64,000 nucleotides of DNA from CANJBX01 sp035556735 (GCA_035556735.1 DATMFF010000006.1:310001-374000); one strand, 5' to 3'; positions 26,750 through 35,251 are shown, numbered from the stretch's first letter. The notes: generated from the sequence alone by a model not told the origin. Numbers and translations are program-made.

Positions 26750-27403
26750 TCAGACCTCGTTGTTCTCCATGACCCATTCCTCGACGCGCCCGGCCTCCTC
26801 CCACTCCTTCCAGGCAGGCAGCGCCATCACGGCGTCCATGTAGGCGCGCGCAACCTCGCTCACGGGGATGGAATAGCTCGCAAAGCGCGAGACCACCGGC
26901 GCATACATGGCATCGGCCGCGCAGAACGCGCCGAACAGGAACGGCCCCTCCCCGCCGAAGCGCCGCAATGCGTCCTGCCACATCTCGTCAATGCGCTGGA
27001 CGTTGGCCGCGGCGCCTGGCGTCAACTCGCGCCTCCTGGCGCGATCGCGCCGCATGTTCATCGGGAAATGGCTGCGCAGGTCGACGAAACCGGCGTGCAT
27101 CTCGGCGGAAATGGAACGCGCCATGGCGCGCGCCGCCCGGTCCTGCGGCCACAGCCTTGCCGCGGGAAAGCGCTCGGCCAGATGCTCGAGGATCGCCAGC
27201 GACTCCCACACGACGGCATCGCCGTCGATCAGGACCGGCACCTTGCCGGCCGGCGAGTATTTCAGGACCTCGTCGCGGCTGCCGGGCCGATAGAGCGGCA
27301 GCAACGTCTCCTCGAACGGCAGCCCGGCCACTTTCATGGCGATCCAGGGCCGCATCGACCACGACGAGTAGTTCTTGTTGCCGATGATGAGGCGCAAGCT
27401 CAC
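26750..27403 (-). CDS. Glutathione S-transferase family protein
   Basis: A 217-residue cytosolic GST. The N-terminal thioredoxin-like domain has the cis-Pro in SPAGKVPVLIDG followed by the glutathione-contact pair in VVWESLAILEHLA; Ser residues near the start (NYSSWSMRPW) are in the position of the catalytic Ser. The rest is the helical domain. Substrate is unknown. The rhodanese gene lies 12 bases upstream on the same strand, so the two are probably co-transcribed. Confidence 0.9.
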   Translation of the reverse strand: MSLRLIIGNKNYSSWSMRPWIAMKVAGLPFEETLLPLYRPGSRDEVLKYSPAGKVPVLIDGDAVVWESLAILEHLAERFPAARLWPQDRAARAMARSISAEMHAGFVDLRSHFPMNMRRDRARRRELTPGAAANVQRIDEMWQDALRRFGGEGPFLFGAFCAADAMYAPVVSRFASYSIPVSEVARAYMDAVMALPAWKEWEEAGRVEEWVMENNEV

Positions 27404-27415
27404 GCGGGGATCTCC

Positions 27416-27823
27416 TCAGCCTTTGGGCGCGGGCGCCTCGACCGGGCCGCCGGCCTCCTTCCAGGCGCCGAAGCCGCCCTTGATGTGGGCGACGGGCTTG
27501 AGGCCCATGCGCTGCGCGGTCTGCGTCGCCAGCGCCGAGCGCCAGCCGGCGGCGCAGAAGAACACGAAGCGCTTGTCCTGCGAAAAGACGTCCTTGTGGT
27601 ACTTGCTCGCCGGGTCGAGCCAGAACTCCAGCATCCCGCGCGGGCAATGGAAGGCGCCGGGCATGCGGCCCTCGCGATTGAGCTCGCGGATGTCGCGCAG
27701 GTCCACGAACACGACGTCGTCGCGCCCGTGCAGCGCGATGGCCTGCGCCACCTCGAGGTTCTCGATCTCGCGCTCGGCCTGCGCGACGAGGTCGTCCGCG
27801 TGCACCGTAATCTGCTGCGGCAT
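27416..27823 (-). CDS. Single-domain rhodanese (sulfurtransferase)
   Basis: A 135-residue cytosolic rhodanese. The active-site loop is FFCAAGWRSALAT, with the persulfide-forming Cys near residue 90; the CH2A-type motif is DVVFVDLRDIREL and the C-terminal motif is HIKGGFGAWKEAGGPVE. It moves sulfane sulfur from a donor such as thiosulfate to an acceptor. The gene ends 12 bases before the GST gene. Confidence 0.92.
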   Translation of the reverse strand: MPQQITVHADDLVAQAEREIENLEVAQAIALHGRDDVVFVDLRDIRELNREGRMPGAFHCPRGMLEFWLDPASKYHKDVFSQDKRFVFFCAAGWRSALATQTAQRMGLKPVAHIKGGFGAWKEAGGPVEAPAPKG

Positions 27824-27915
27824 GATCGCCTCCCGCCCCCGACAATGCCGAAGTGGGAGCGGTGGTCAAGCCTGCCGTGGGGTGGCAGCATGGCGTGCTT
27901 CGACTGGGGGATTCG

Positions 27916-28596
27916 ATGCAGATCCTGTCTGTGATGGACCTGGTGGCCATCGTCTGTTTCGTGGCGGCCTGGGGCGGCTATGCGCTCGTGATCGAGAAGA
28001 CCGCCCACGGCCGCAACGGGCTCAACGCCCGCATGAACGTCTACCGCGAGGTCTGGGTCCGCCGCGTGCTCGAGCGCGAGGTCCGCATCTCCGACGTGCA
28101 GATCATGGCCTCGCTGCAGAACGGCACCGCGTTCTTCGCCTCGACCTCGCTGCTGGCGGTCGGCGGCGCGCTCACCCTGCTGCGCTCGCCCGAGGAAATC
28201 CTCATGGTGGTCGCCGCCCTGCCGCTCGGCGTGTCGGGCGGCCGCGCGCTGTGGGAGCTCAAGATCATCGGCCTCGTCGTGATCCTGATCTACGCGTTCT
28301 TCAAGTTCGCGTGGTCGTACCGGCTGTTCAACTACGTCAACATCCTTTACGGCGCGATGCCGCCCGCGGCCGAGAAGGACACGCCGGAAGCGGCCGCGCA
28401 TGTGCGGCGCACCGCGCGCCTGTTCGAGAGCGCCGGACAGCATTTCAACCGCGGCCAGCGCGCCTTCTTCTTCGCGCTCGGCTATCTCGGCTGGTTCGCG
28501 GGACCGATCGCGCTCATCATCGCGACGGTCGCCGTGGTGCTGGTGATGTGGCGGCGGCAGTTCCGGTCGAACTCGCAGCAGGCCATGGCGAGCTGA
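27916..28596 (+). CDS. DUF599 family membrane protein
   Basis: A 226-residue inner-membrane protein with about four hydrophobic segments (residues 5-24, 70-90, 105-135 and 190-215). The conserved start MDLVAIVCFVAAWGGYALVI and the charged loop NARMNVYREVWVRRVLERE are typical of DUF599. Function is unknown. I chose the ATG at 27916 because a GGGGGA ribosome-binding site sits six bases upstream; the open frame extends 21 codons further back. Confidence 0.85.
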   Translation: MQILSVMDLVAIVCFVAAWGGYALVIEKTAHGRNGLNARMNVYREVWVRRVLEREVRISDVQIMASLQNGTAFFASTSLLAVGGALTLLRSPEEILMVVAALPLGVSGGRALWELKIIGLVVILIYAFFKFAWSYRLFNYVNILYGAMPPAAEKDTPEAAAHVRRTARLFESAGQHFNRGQRAFFFALGYLGWFAGPIALIIATVAVVLVMWRRQFRSNSQQAMAS

Positions 28597-28678
28597 CGCA
28601 GGGCGATGTCGATCGGGTCACCGAGGCCGGGTGTCGTCACCCGCAAGCGGCGATCCGGTCACCACCCGCGAACGCCGC

Positions 28679-29473
28679 TCAACGCGGAGCGGGCAGCAGC
28701 TCCGCGCTGCGCCCGGCGAGCCGGTACATGGCGAGGCCGACGATTTCGCGCGCGGCGGCATCGAGATTTGCGAGCCCGGCGACGAACGAGCCGGGCAAGT
28801 CGACGGCCCGTCCCCTGCCTGGCGTGCGCCAGTCCACCGGATAGGCCTCGACATCGAAGCCCACCGCGCGGAACGCCCCGATCGCCCGCGGCATGTGCAT
28901 GGCCGAGGTGATGACGACCCAGCGCTCGCCCGCCTTCGGCGCGATCAGCGCCTTGCTGAACGCGGCATTCTCGGCGGTGTTGCGCGAGCGCGGCTCCAGC
29001 ACCACGCGCGCGCGCGGCACTCCGAACGTCTCCAGCAGCGCGAGCACCTCGCCGGCCTCGGCCGCGCCGCCGAACAGGCGGCCGTTGCCGCCGCTGTAAA
29101 CGAAGCGCGCGGCGGGGTAGCGCCGCGCGAGGTCGGCGAGGACCGTGATCCGCTCGGCACCGCCGTCGAGCACGGGCGAGCCGCGCGCCTGCGTGAGGTC
29201 CGCGTCGAGCCCGCCGCCGAGCACGATGAAGCCCGCGGGCGCGCCACGGCTCGCATCCCAGGGCGGGAAACGGTCCTCCAGGCAGCCGACGAGCGCCATG
29301 CCGACCGGCGTGAGGCCGATGACGACGATGAGGCCGAGCGCCGCCGCCAGCAGCCCCCGACCCGCGCGCGCGAAACGCGTGGCGAGCAGCAGCGTGCCCA
29401 GGACGGCCAGAAGGATGAGAATGTTGGACGGGACGGCGAGGAACGCGAAAATCTTCGAGGCGGCGAAGAACAT
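28679..29473 (-). CDS. YdcF family protein (DUF218)
   Basis: A 264-residue protein with two N-terminal membrane helices (about 4-28 and 40-62) and a DUF218 domain beginning at the motif AGFIVLGGGLDADL. Conserved blocks FVYSGGNGR, EPRSRNTAENA and VVITSAMHMPRAIGAF are present. DUF218 proteins are thought to bind nucleotides or act in envelope carbohydrate metabolism (ElyC/SanA group), but the exact role is unknown. Confidence 0.87.
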   Translation of the reverse strand: MFFAASKIFAFLAVPSNILILLAVLGTLLLATRFARAGRGLLAAALGLIVVIGLTPVGMALVGCLEDRFPPWDASRGAPAGFIVLGGGLDADLTQARGSPVLDGGAERITVLADLARRYPAARFVYSGGNGRLFGGAAEAGEVLALLETFGVPRARVVLEPRSRNTAENAAFSKALIAPKAGERWVVITSAMHMPRAIGAFRAVGFDVEAYPVDWRTPGRGRAVDLPGSFVAGLANLDAAAREIVGLAMYRLAGRSAELLPAPR

Positions 29474-29581
29474 GGGGGCACGTTAGGTCAGGAGGCGACG
29501 AGATGGAATGACGCTCTGCGCATGGAATTGCACCCCGCGCTTGTCAGCGAGATGACCAGCCACAACGATTGGACTCGCCCC

Positions 29582-29689
29582 CGTCATTGCGAGGACGCCG
29601 AAGGCGGACGACGCAATCCAGAACTGAACCGCGTCGCCATGCGGCACCGCCGTCTGGATTGCTTCGTCGCTGCGCTCCTCGCAATGACG
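29582..29689. repeat. 108-bp palindromic repeat element, copy 1
   Basis: The element begins CGTCATTGCGAGGA and ends with the reverse complement (TCCTCGCAATGACG). Its two arms of about 40 bp are imperfect inverted repeats meeting at CAATCCAGA / TCTGGATTG around a roughly 30-base centre. A second copy in the same orientation lies at 30061-30167. Eight further bases (ATGTGGCC) after the right end are also shared. This CATTGCGAGGAGCG motif is a widely dispersed bacterial palindromic repeat. Confidence 0.9.
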
Positions 29690-29735
29690 ATGTGGCCGAT
29701 GCCTTGCGCCGCCGTTCCGCTCCTCGCAGGGCGCA

Positions 29736-30053
29736 TCAGACGATTTGCGAGTAGAGGTCATCCCAGGCAGGATTCGTCGCTTCGATCAGGGCAAGCTTGT
29801 CACGCCGCGACCCGGCCTTGATCTGCTTTTCCCGCGTGATGGCTCCGACCATGCTCTCGTGCGCTTCGAACCACACCAGCGTCTTGCAGCCGTACCGCTT
29901 GGTGAAGCCTGCAACAGCTCCCTCACGATGCTGGTGCACGCGCGCCGGGAGATTCGACGTGACGCCGGTGTACAGCGTGCCATTGCGCCTGTTGGCCATG
30001 ATGTAGACCGCAGGCTGCTTCACACGTGCGCCCTTGCCTTCAAAGACAGGCAT
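29736..30053 (-). CDS. Small GIY-YIG nuclease family protein
   Basis: A 105-residue single-domain protein of the GIY-YIG superfamily. The first motif is AVYIMANRRNGTLYTGVT (V-Y-I in the GIY position and Y-T-G in the YIG position), followed by the conserved Arg in LPARVHQHR and the metal-binding Glu in AITREKQIKAG. It should be a metal-dependent nuclease of the YhbQ/UvrC-like branch, but no substrate is known. Its gene lies between two directly oriented 107-108 bp palindromic repeats; the ATG is only seven bases from copy 2, so its ribosome-binding region reaches into or abuts the repeat. An internal GTG start (before KQPAVYI) is possible. Confidence 0.9.
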   Translation of the reverse strand: MPVFEGKGARVKQPAVYIMANRRNGTLYTGVTSNLPARVHQHREGAVAGFTKRYGCKTLVWFEAHESMVGAITREKQIKAGSRRDKLALIEATNPAWDDLYSQIV

Positions 30054-30060
30054 CCGCTTC

Positions 30061-30167
30061 TGTCATTGCGAGGAGCGCGAAGCGCGACGAAGCAATCCAG
30101 AACTGAACCGCTTGCCGTACGGTACCGCCGTCTGGATTGCTTCGTCGCTGCGCTCCTCGCAATGACG
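30061..30167. repeat. 107-bp palindromic repeat element, copy 2
   Basis: Second copy of the element seen at 29582-29689, in the same orientation. The arms pair as TCATTGCGAGGAGCGC and its near reverse complement around the centre ACTGAACCGC...ACCGCCG. The centre differs from copy 1 at several bases, while the right arm is identical over more than 35 bases. Together the copies bracket a 371-bp segment containing the GIY-YIG gene. Confidence 0.9.
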
Positions 30168-30188
30168 ATGTGGCCTACGCCCCGCGCG

Positions 30189-30887
30189 TTACCCGCGCTG
30201 CTTGCGCCAGGCCGCGTAGCGCGCCTTCGCCTCCTCGTTGGCGGGATAGAGGCCCGGCAGCTTCACGCCCTTCTCGACCTCGCTCACGACCCAGCTCTCG
30301 TAGAGCTCGTGCTCGGCGCCCTCGTGGGCGACGAAGTCGAGCAGCGCCTGCGGGATCACGACCGCGCCGTCGTCGTCGACGACGATGATGTCGCCGGGGA
30401 ACACCGCACAGCCGCCGCAGCCGATCGGCTCCTGCCAGCCGACGAAGGTGAGCCCGTTGACCGAGGCCGGCGCCGCGACGCCCGCGCACCAGACCGGCAG
30501 GCGCGAGGCGACCACGCCGGCGCGGTCGCGCACGACGCCGTCGGTGACGAGCGCGGTAACATTGCGCTTCATCATGCGCGCGGTGAGGATATCGCCGAAG
30601 ATGCCGGCGGTGGTGATGCCCATGGCGTCGGCCACCGCGATGCAGCCCTCGGGCATCTCCTCGATGGCGGCGCGCGTGGAGATCGGCTTGCCCCAGCTCT
30701 CGGGCGTGGCCAGATCCTCGCGCGCGGGGACGAAGCGCAGCGTGAAGGCCGGCCCGATCAGCCGCTCGCCCTGCGAGACCAGCGGCTTGGGCCCGCTCAT
30801 CCAGCAGCGGCGGATGCCCTTCTGCAGCAGCATCGTCGTGATCGTCGCCGTGGTCACGTGCTTGAGGACGTCGAAAACCGCGCTCAT
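30189..30887 (-). CDS. RraA family protein
   Basis: A 232-residue protein of the RraA/HMG aldolase family. The core motif region is IFGDILTARMMKRN followed by VTDGVVRDRAGV, with the Arg-Asp pair used in metal/substrate binding in the aldolases, and PGDIIVVDDDGAVVIPQ. In E. coli RraA inhibits RNase E; many longer family members are metal-dependent aldolases or decarboxylases, so this protein is more safely called RraA-like. I chose the ATG at 30887 (MSAVFDVLKHV) with AAGGGA upstream; longer frames run into the repeat array. Confidence 0.85.
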   Translation of the reverse strand: MSAVFDVLKHVTTATITTMLLQKGIRRCWMSGPKPLVSQGERLIGPAFTLRFVPAREDLATPESWGKPISTRAAIEEMPEGCIAVADAMGITTAGIFGDILTARMMKRNVTALVTDGVVRDRAGVVASRLPVWCAGVAAPASVNGLTFVGWQEPIGCGGCAVFPGDIIVVDDDGAVVIPQALLDFVAHEGAEHELYESWVVSEVEKGVKLPGLYPANEEAKARYAAWRKQRG

Positions 30888-30902
30888 CTGAGATTCCCTT
30901 TT

Positions 30903-31280
30903 GCGCATGATCTTGCCCGAAAACCGGCTCCCACTTTTCGGGATCATGCTTTGTCTTGCGCATGATCTTGTCCGAAAACCGGTTCCCACTTTTCGGGATC
31001 ATGCTTTGTCTTGCGCATGATCTTGTCCGAAAACCGGGTACCACTTTTCGGGATCATGCTTTGTCTTGCGCATGATCTTGTCCGAAAACCGGGTACCACT
31101 TTTCGGGATCATGCTTTGTCTTGCGCATGATCTTGCCCGAAAACCGGTCCCACTTTTCGGGATCATGCGCTGTCTTGCGCATGATCCTGCCCGAGAACCG
31201 GCTCCCACTTTTCGGGATCATGCTTTGTCTTGCGCATGATCCTGCCCGAAAACCGGCTCCCACTTTTCGGGATCATGCGC
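30903..31280. repeat. Seven-unit tandem array of a 55-bp palindromic repeat
   Basis: Units begin at 30903, 30958, 31013, 31068, 31123, 31177 and 31232; the period is 55 bp (54 for unit 5). Each unit contains GCATGATC at one end and GATCATGC at the other, with an inner CCGAAAA / TTTTCGG pair, so each can fold into a two-part hairpin. Units 3 and 4 are identical; others differ mainly at the centre (CGGCTCC, CGGTTCC, GGGTACC). The linker is GCTTTGTCTT or GCGCTGTCTT. The array lies between the aldo/keto reductase stop and the RraA-like start. Two more units occur at 36496-36596. Confidence 0.95.
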
Positions 31281-32098
31281 TAGTCCCATTCCGGCGCCGA
31301 GCCCATGGTCACCATGCGCCCGCGCGGGCTCGCCAGCGCGCGGATCTGGTCCATTTCGGCCGCATTGAGCGCGAAGTCGAAGACGGCGAGGTTCTCCGAC
31401 AGGCGCTCGACCTTCGACGTGCGCGGAATGACGACCGCCCCCTCCTGCAGCAGGAAGCGCAGCGCCACCTGGGCCGCGGACTTGCGGTAGTGCATGCCGA
31501 TGGTGGCGAGCGTGCGGTCGTTGCCCGCCTTGCCGCGCGCGATCGGCGTATAGGCGGTCACCGCGAGGCCGTGCCTGGCGCAGGCGGCGCGCACCTTCGA
31601 CTGGTCGAGGAACGGGTGCCACTCGATCTGGTTGGTGACCAGCGGCTCGCTCGAGAGCGCGACCGCCTCCTCAATCATGGCGACGGTGAAGTTGGAGACG
31701 CCGATGTGGCGGGCAAAGCCCGCCTGCTTCATGCGGCAGAGCGCGGGGATGGTCTCCGACAGCGGGATCTGCGGATTGGGCCAATGGATCAGCAGCAGGT
31801 CCACCTCGGTGAGCCGCAGGCGAGCGAGGCTCTCCTTGGCGGCGCGCTCCAGCTCGCGCGGCGCAAGGTGCGAGGGCCAGACCTTGGTGGTGACGAACAC
31901 CTCGCTGCGCTTGACCCCCGACGCGCGCAGCGCCTCGCCGATCTCGCGCTCGTTGTCGTACATCTCCGAGGTGTCGATGTGGCGATAGCCGAGCCGCAGC
32001 GCCTGCTCGACGACGCGCGCGCAGGTGCGCCCGCGCAGGTCCCAGGTGCCCAGTCCCACCGCCGGAATGCGCGCCCCGTTGGCTTCGACGACCTGCAT
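31280..32098 (-). CDS. Aldo/keto reductase
   Basis: A 272-residue TIM-barrel NADPH-dependent reductase. The catalytic tetrad is visible: Asp and Tyr in HIDTSEMYDNE, Lys in VFVTTKVWPS, His in LLLIHWPNP. The length and motifs match the 2,5-diketo-gluconate reductase-like branch of AKRs, but the substrate is unknown. The gene starts seven bases after the acyl-CoA dehydrogenase stop, so the two are likely co-transcribed. Its TAG stop is fused to the outer edge of the repeat array. Confidence 0.93.
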   Translation of the reverse strand: MQVVEANGARIPAVGLGTWDLRGRTCARVVEQALRLGYRHIDTSEMYDNEREIGEALRASGVKRSEVFVTTKVWPSHLAPRELERAAKESLARLRLTEVDLLLIHWPNPQIPLSETIPALCRMKQAGFARHIGVSNFTVAMIEEAVALSSEPLVTNQIEWHPFLDQSKVRAACARHGLAVTAYTPIARGKAGNDRTLATIGMHYRKSAAQVALRFLLQEGAVVIPRTSKVERLSENLAVFDFALNAAEMDQIRALASPRGRMVTMGSAPEWD

Positions 32099-32105
32099 CG
32101 CCCCC

Positions 32106-33278
32106 TCACCCCGTCTTCTCGAAGATCTCGCGGCCGATCAGCATGCGGCGGATCTCGCTGGTACCGGCGCCGATCTCGTAGAGCTTGGCGTCCCGCAGCA
32201 GCCGCCCGGTCGGGAACTCGTTGATGTAGCCGTTGCCGCCGAGGCACTGGATCGCCTCCAGCGCCATCCAGGTCGCGCGCTCGGCGGCATAAAGGATGGC
32301 GCCGGCCGCGTCCTCGCGGGTGGTGCGGCCGGCATCGCAGGCGCGCGCCACCATGTAGACGTAGGACTTCGCGGCGTTCATCGTCACGTACATGTCGGCG
32401 AGCTTGGCCTGGATGAGCTGGAAGCGCCCGATCGGCTGGCCGAACTGCTTGCGGTCGTGCACGTAGGGCATGACCACGTCCATGCAGGCCTGCATGATCC
32501 CGAGCGGCCCCGCCGCCAGCACCACGCGCTCGTAGTCGAGGCCCGACATCAGCACGTTGACGCCGTTGCCGACCGCGCCCAGCACGTTCTCCTCCGGCAC
32601 CTCGCAGTCCGCGAACACGAGCTCGCAGGTGTCGGAACCGCGCATGCCGAGCTTGTCGAGCTTCCGGGCGGTGGAGAAGCCCTTGAAGCCGCGCTCGACG
32701 ATGAAAGCGGTGATGCCGCGCGCGCCCGCGGTGCGGTCGGTCTTGGCATAGACCACGAACGTGTCGGCAACCGGCCCGTTGGTGATCCACATCTTGGCGC
32801 CGTTGAGGATGTAGCGGTCGCCGCGCTTCTCGGCGCGCGTCGTCATCGAGACGACGTCGGAGCCCGCGCCCGGCTCCGACATGGCGAGCGCTCCGACCTC
32901 TTCGCCCGAGATGAGCCGCGGCAGATAGCGCTGCTTCTGCGCGGGCGTGCCGTTGCGGCGGATCTGGTTGACGCAGAGGTTCGAGTGCGCGCCGTAGGAC
33001 AGGCCGACCGAGGCGGAGGCGCGCGAGATCTCCTCCATGGCGACGCAGTGCGCGAGATAGCCCATGCCGGCGCCGCCGAGCTCCTCCTCGACGGTGATGC
33101 CCAGCAGTCCGAGTTGTCCGAGCTCGGGCCAGAGGTCGCGCGGGAACGTGTTGGAGCGGTCGATCTCGTCCGCGCGCGGCGCGATCCGGTCCTGCGCGAA
33201 CGATCCGACGGTGTCGCGCAGTTGGTCGACCTCCCCGCCGAGGCCGAAATCGAAACCGCCCCAGGCATTGCGGATCAT
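32106..33278 (-). CDS. ivd: Isovaleryl-CoA dehydrogenase
   Basis: A flavoprotein acyl-CoA dehydrogenase, third step of leucine breakdown, passing electrons to ETF. The 390-residue protein shows the ACAD pattern: N-terminal helices, the FAD/substrate motif LAMSEPGAGSDVVSM, KMWITNG, and the C-terminal QCLGGNGYINEFPTGRLLRD. The Glu in SGLDYERVVLAAG is at the position used as catalytic base in isovaleryl-CoA dehydrogenases, which supports this call over other ACADs. I chose the ATG at 33278 (MIRNAWGGFDFGLG). MCC beta, the next enzyme in the pathway, is encoded about 10 kb away. Confidence 0.88.
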   Translation of the reverse strand: MIRNAWGGFDFGLGGEVDQLRDTVGSFAQDRIAPRADEIDRSNTFPRDLWPELGQLGLLGITVEEELGGAGMGYLAHCVAMEEISRASASVGLSYGAHSNLCVNQIRRNGTPAQKQRYLPRLISGEEVGALAMSEPGAGSDVVSMTTRAEKRGDRYILNGAKMWITNGPVADTFVVYAKTDRTAGARGITAFIVERGFKGFSTARKLDKLGMRGSDTCELVFADCEVPEENVLGAVGNGVNVLMSGLDYERVVLAAGPLGIMQACMDVVMPYVHDRKQFGQPIGRFQLIQAKLADMYVTMNAAKSYVYMVARACDAGRTTREDAAGAILYAAERATWMALEAIQCLGGNGYINEFPTGRLLRDAKLYEIGAGTSEIRRMLIGREIFEKTG

Positions 33279-33397
33279 CGCCGCCCTCCCGCCGGCGAGC
33301 CGCGGTAGTGCGCCCGCCGGATGGAGCAAGTTTAGGGGGGCACCCCGGGCTTGTCAGCGGCCCCTCTCGTCGCGGGCGTGACAAGCCTAACGGGACG

Positions 33398-34807
33398 CTA
33401 CCTGAGCCCGAACCAGAGGGTGGCGATGCCGAGGAAGGAGAAAAAGCCGACCACGTCGGTGACCGTGGTGACGAACACGCCGGAGGAGATCGCCGGGTCG
33501 GCGCGGAAGCGCTCCAGCACGATCGGGATGAGGATGCCGCCGAGCGCCGCCGCCACCAGGTTGCAGACCATCGCCAGCGCGATCACGATGCCGAGGTCGG
33601 GCACCCTGAACCAGGCGTAGGCCACGAGGCCGGTCAGCACGGCGAAGGCCAGACCGTTGACGAGACCGACCATCACCTCGCGGGTGATGATCCGCCAGGC
33701 ATTGGCGCTGCCCAGCTCGCGGGTGGCGAGCGCGCGCACGGCCACGGTCATGGTCTGGGTGGCGGCATTGCCGCCCTGGCTGGCGACGATCGGCGCCAGC
33801 ACCGCCAGCGCGACCATCTTCTGCAGCTCGCCCTCGAACAGGCCGAGGACCGAGGAGGCCAGGAACGCGGTGGCGAGGTTGACCAGCAGCCAGTTGAAGC
33901 GCCCGCGCGCGATCTTCCACACCGGGTCGGACAGTTCCTCGTGGCGGGTGATGCCGCCCAGCGCCTTGATGTCCTCTTCCGCCTCCTCCTCGATGACGTC
34001 GACGATGTCGTCGAAGGTGATGACGCCGACCAGCCGGTCCTGCTCGTCGACGACGGGCGCGGCGACGAGATTGTAGCGCTCGAACATGCGCGCCACCTCC
34101 TCCTGGTCGTCGGTCGCGCGCACGCGGCGGCGGTCCTCGTCCATGAGCTCGGCGACAGGGGTCGGCCGCTTCTTGCGCAGCAGCAGGTCGAGGGCGACGG
34201 CGCCGAGCAGCTTGTGGTCGCCGTCGACCACGTAAAGCTCGTAGAAGCGGTCGGGCAGCTCTTCGGTCTCGCGCAGGTAGTCGATCGTGTGGCCGACGGT
34301 CCAGTCCGGCGGCACGGCGATGAACTCGTCCTGCATGCGCCGGCCGGCGGACGCCTCCGGATAACGCAGGCTGCGCGCGAGCGCGACGCGTTCTGCGGGC
34401 GGAAGCTGGTCGAGGATCTCGGCCTGCTCGTCGCGCGGCAGGTCCTCGAGGATGCGCACGGCGTCGTCGGAATCGAGCTCGCGGACGCCTTCGGCCACGG
34501 TCGCCGTCGGCAGCTCGTCGAGGATCTCCTCGCGCACCGCGTCGTCGACCTCGGTGAGGACGGTGAAGTCGAAGTCCGCGCCCATCAGCCGGATGAGGCG
34601 CGGCCGGTCCTCGGGCTCGAGCGCCTCGATCAGGTCGCCGCTGTCGGCCTCGTGCAGCTCGCCGACGAGCTCGCGCAGGGTGGCGGCGTCGCCCGCGTTG
34701 GTGGCGGCGATGACGCGCTCGACATACTCGGAGCGGATGCGTCCCTCGTCATCGCGCAGCTCGCTGGCGCGCTCGGCGGGGTCGGTTCCGTCCTGAGTTT
34801 CCAGCAT
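33398..34807 (-). CDS. mgtE: Magnesium transporter MgtE
   Basis: A 469-residue Mg2+ channel of the inner membrane. An acidic N-terminal domain of helical repeats (residues 25-145, for example HEADSGDLIEAL) is followed by two CBS domains (about 150-275) and five membrane helices from about 300 to the C-terminus. The pore helix block has ASQGGNAATQTMTVAVRAL, a family hallmark. The cytoplasmic part senses Mg2+ and closes the channel. It is monocistronic, transcribed away from tRNA-Leu. Confidence 0.95.
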   Translation of the reverse strand: MLETQDGTDPAERASELRDDEGRIRSEYVERVIAATNAGDAATLRELVGELHEADSGDLIEALEPEDRPRLIRLMGADFDFTVLTEVDDAVREEILDELPTATVAEGVRELDSDDAVRILEDLPRDEQAEILDQLPPAERVALARSLRYPEASAGRRMQDEFIAVPPDWTVGHTIDYLRETEELPDRFYELYVVDGDHKLLGAVALDLLLRKKRPTPVAELMDEDRRRVRATDDQEEVARMFERYNLVAAPVVDEQDRLVGVITFDDIVDVIEEEAEEDIKALGGITRHEELSDPVWKIARGRFNWLLVNLATAFLASSVLGLFEGELQKMVALAVLAPIVASQGGNAATQTMTVAVRALATRELGSANAWRIITREVMVGLVNGLAFAVLTGLVAYAWFRVPDLGIVIALAMVCNLVAAALGGILIPIVLERFRADPAISSGVFVTTVTDVVGFFSFLGIATLWFGLR

Positions 34808-35058
34808 GCCCGATCCGCGGCCGGAGGTGATTGGAGGCGATGAGTCTTCCGGCTTGTACGCCGGGCGTGCCGATGGGGCAAACGCGACACTATGGCAGGG
34901 CTACAGCCCGCGGCCCCGCCGCGGAGCGCGTGCATCGTGGGGAACGTGGAAGCTGGGATATCCGAGGCCGGCCTTGGCGCGGCGGCCTGGCCCCGTCCAT
35001 GCACAGCAGCCGCACAGCGCGATGGCGCTGCCCGGCCCGCTTGTCATTCGATCGGGGA

Positions 35059-35143
35059 TGGTGCGGCCGAGAGGACTCGAACCTCCACGGTGTTACCCGC
35101 TAGCACCTCAAGCTAGTGCGTCTACCAATTCCGCCACGGCCGC
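35059..35143 (-). tRNA. tRNA-Leu (anticodon GAG)
   Basis: The minus strand folds as a class II tRNA: acceptor arms GCGGCCG / CGGCCGC, discriminator A and an encoded CCA; a D-loop beginning GTGGCGGAATTGG; anticodon stem CTAGC / GCTAG with loop TTGAGGT (anticodon GAG); a long variable arm; and the T-loop GGTTCGAGTCC. The long variable arm and anticodon identify leucine (CUC/CUU codons). Length is 85 bases including CCA. Confidence 0.96.
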
Positions 35144-35251
35144 AGTGGAGTTGAGCCCGCCGGCAGGCAGGCGCGCGCCATGTAACAAATGGATGGCCGC
35201 GGGACAAGGCTTGTGCGGCCGATTCATGCCCGGGCGGCCGCCCGCGCCGGA

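Noticed and set aside
29736..30053. A homing endonuclease in an intron or intein
   Set aside because: The gene is small, has no DNA-binding extension and interrupts no coding sequence; flanking elements are palindromic repeats, not intron ends.
30999..31263. Repeat-encoded proteins on the minus strand (repeating HDPEKW and RSCARQ motifs)
   Set aside because: Because the unit is 55 bp, each repeat shifts frame and every frame stays open; these frames follow from the repeat and have no independent gene features.
30903..31280. A CRISPR array
   Set aside because: The period is constant, but the interval between palindromes is the same short linker every time rather than unique spacers, there are no cas genes, and single and double copies of the same unit occur elsewhere.
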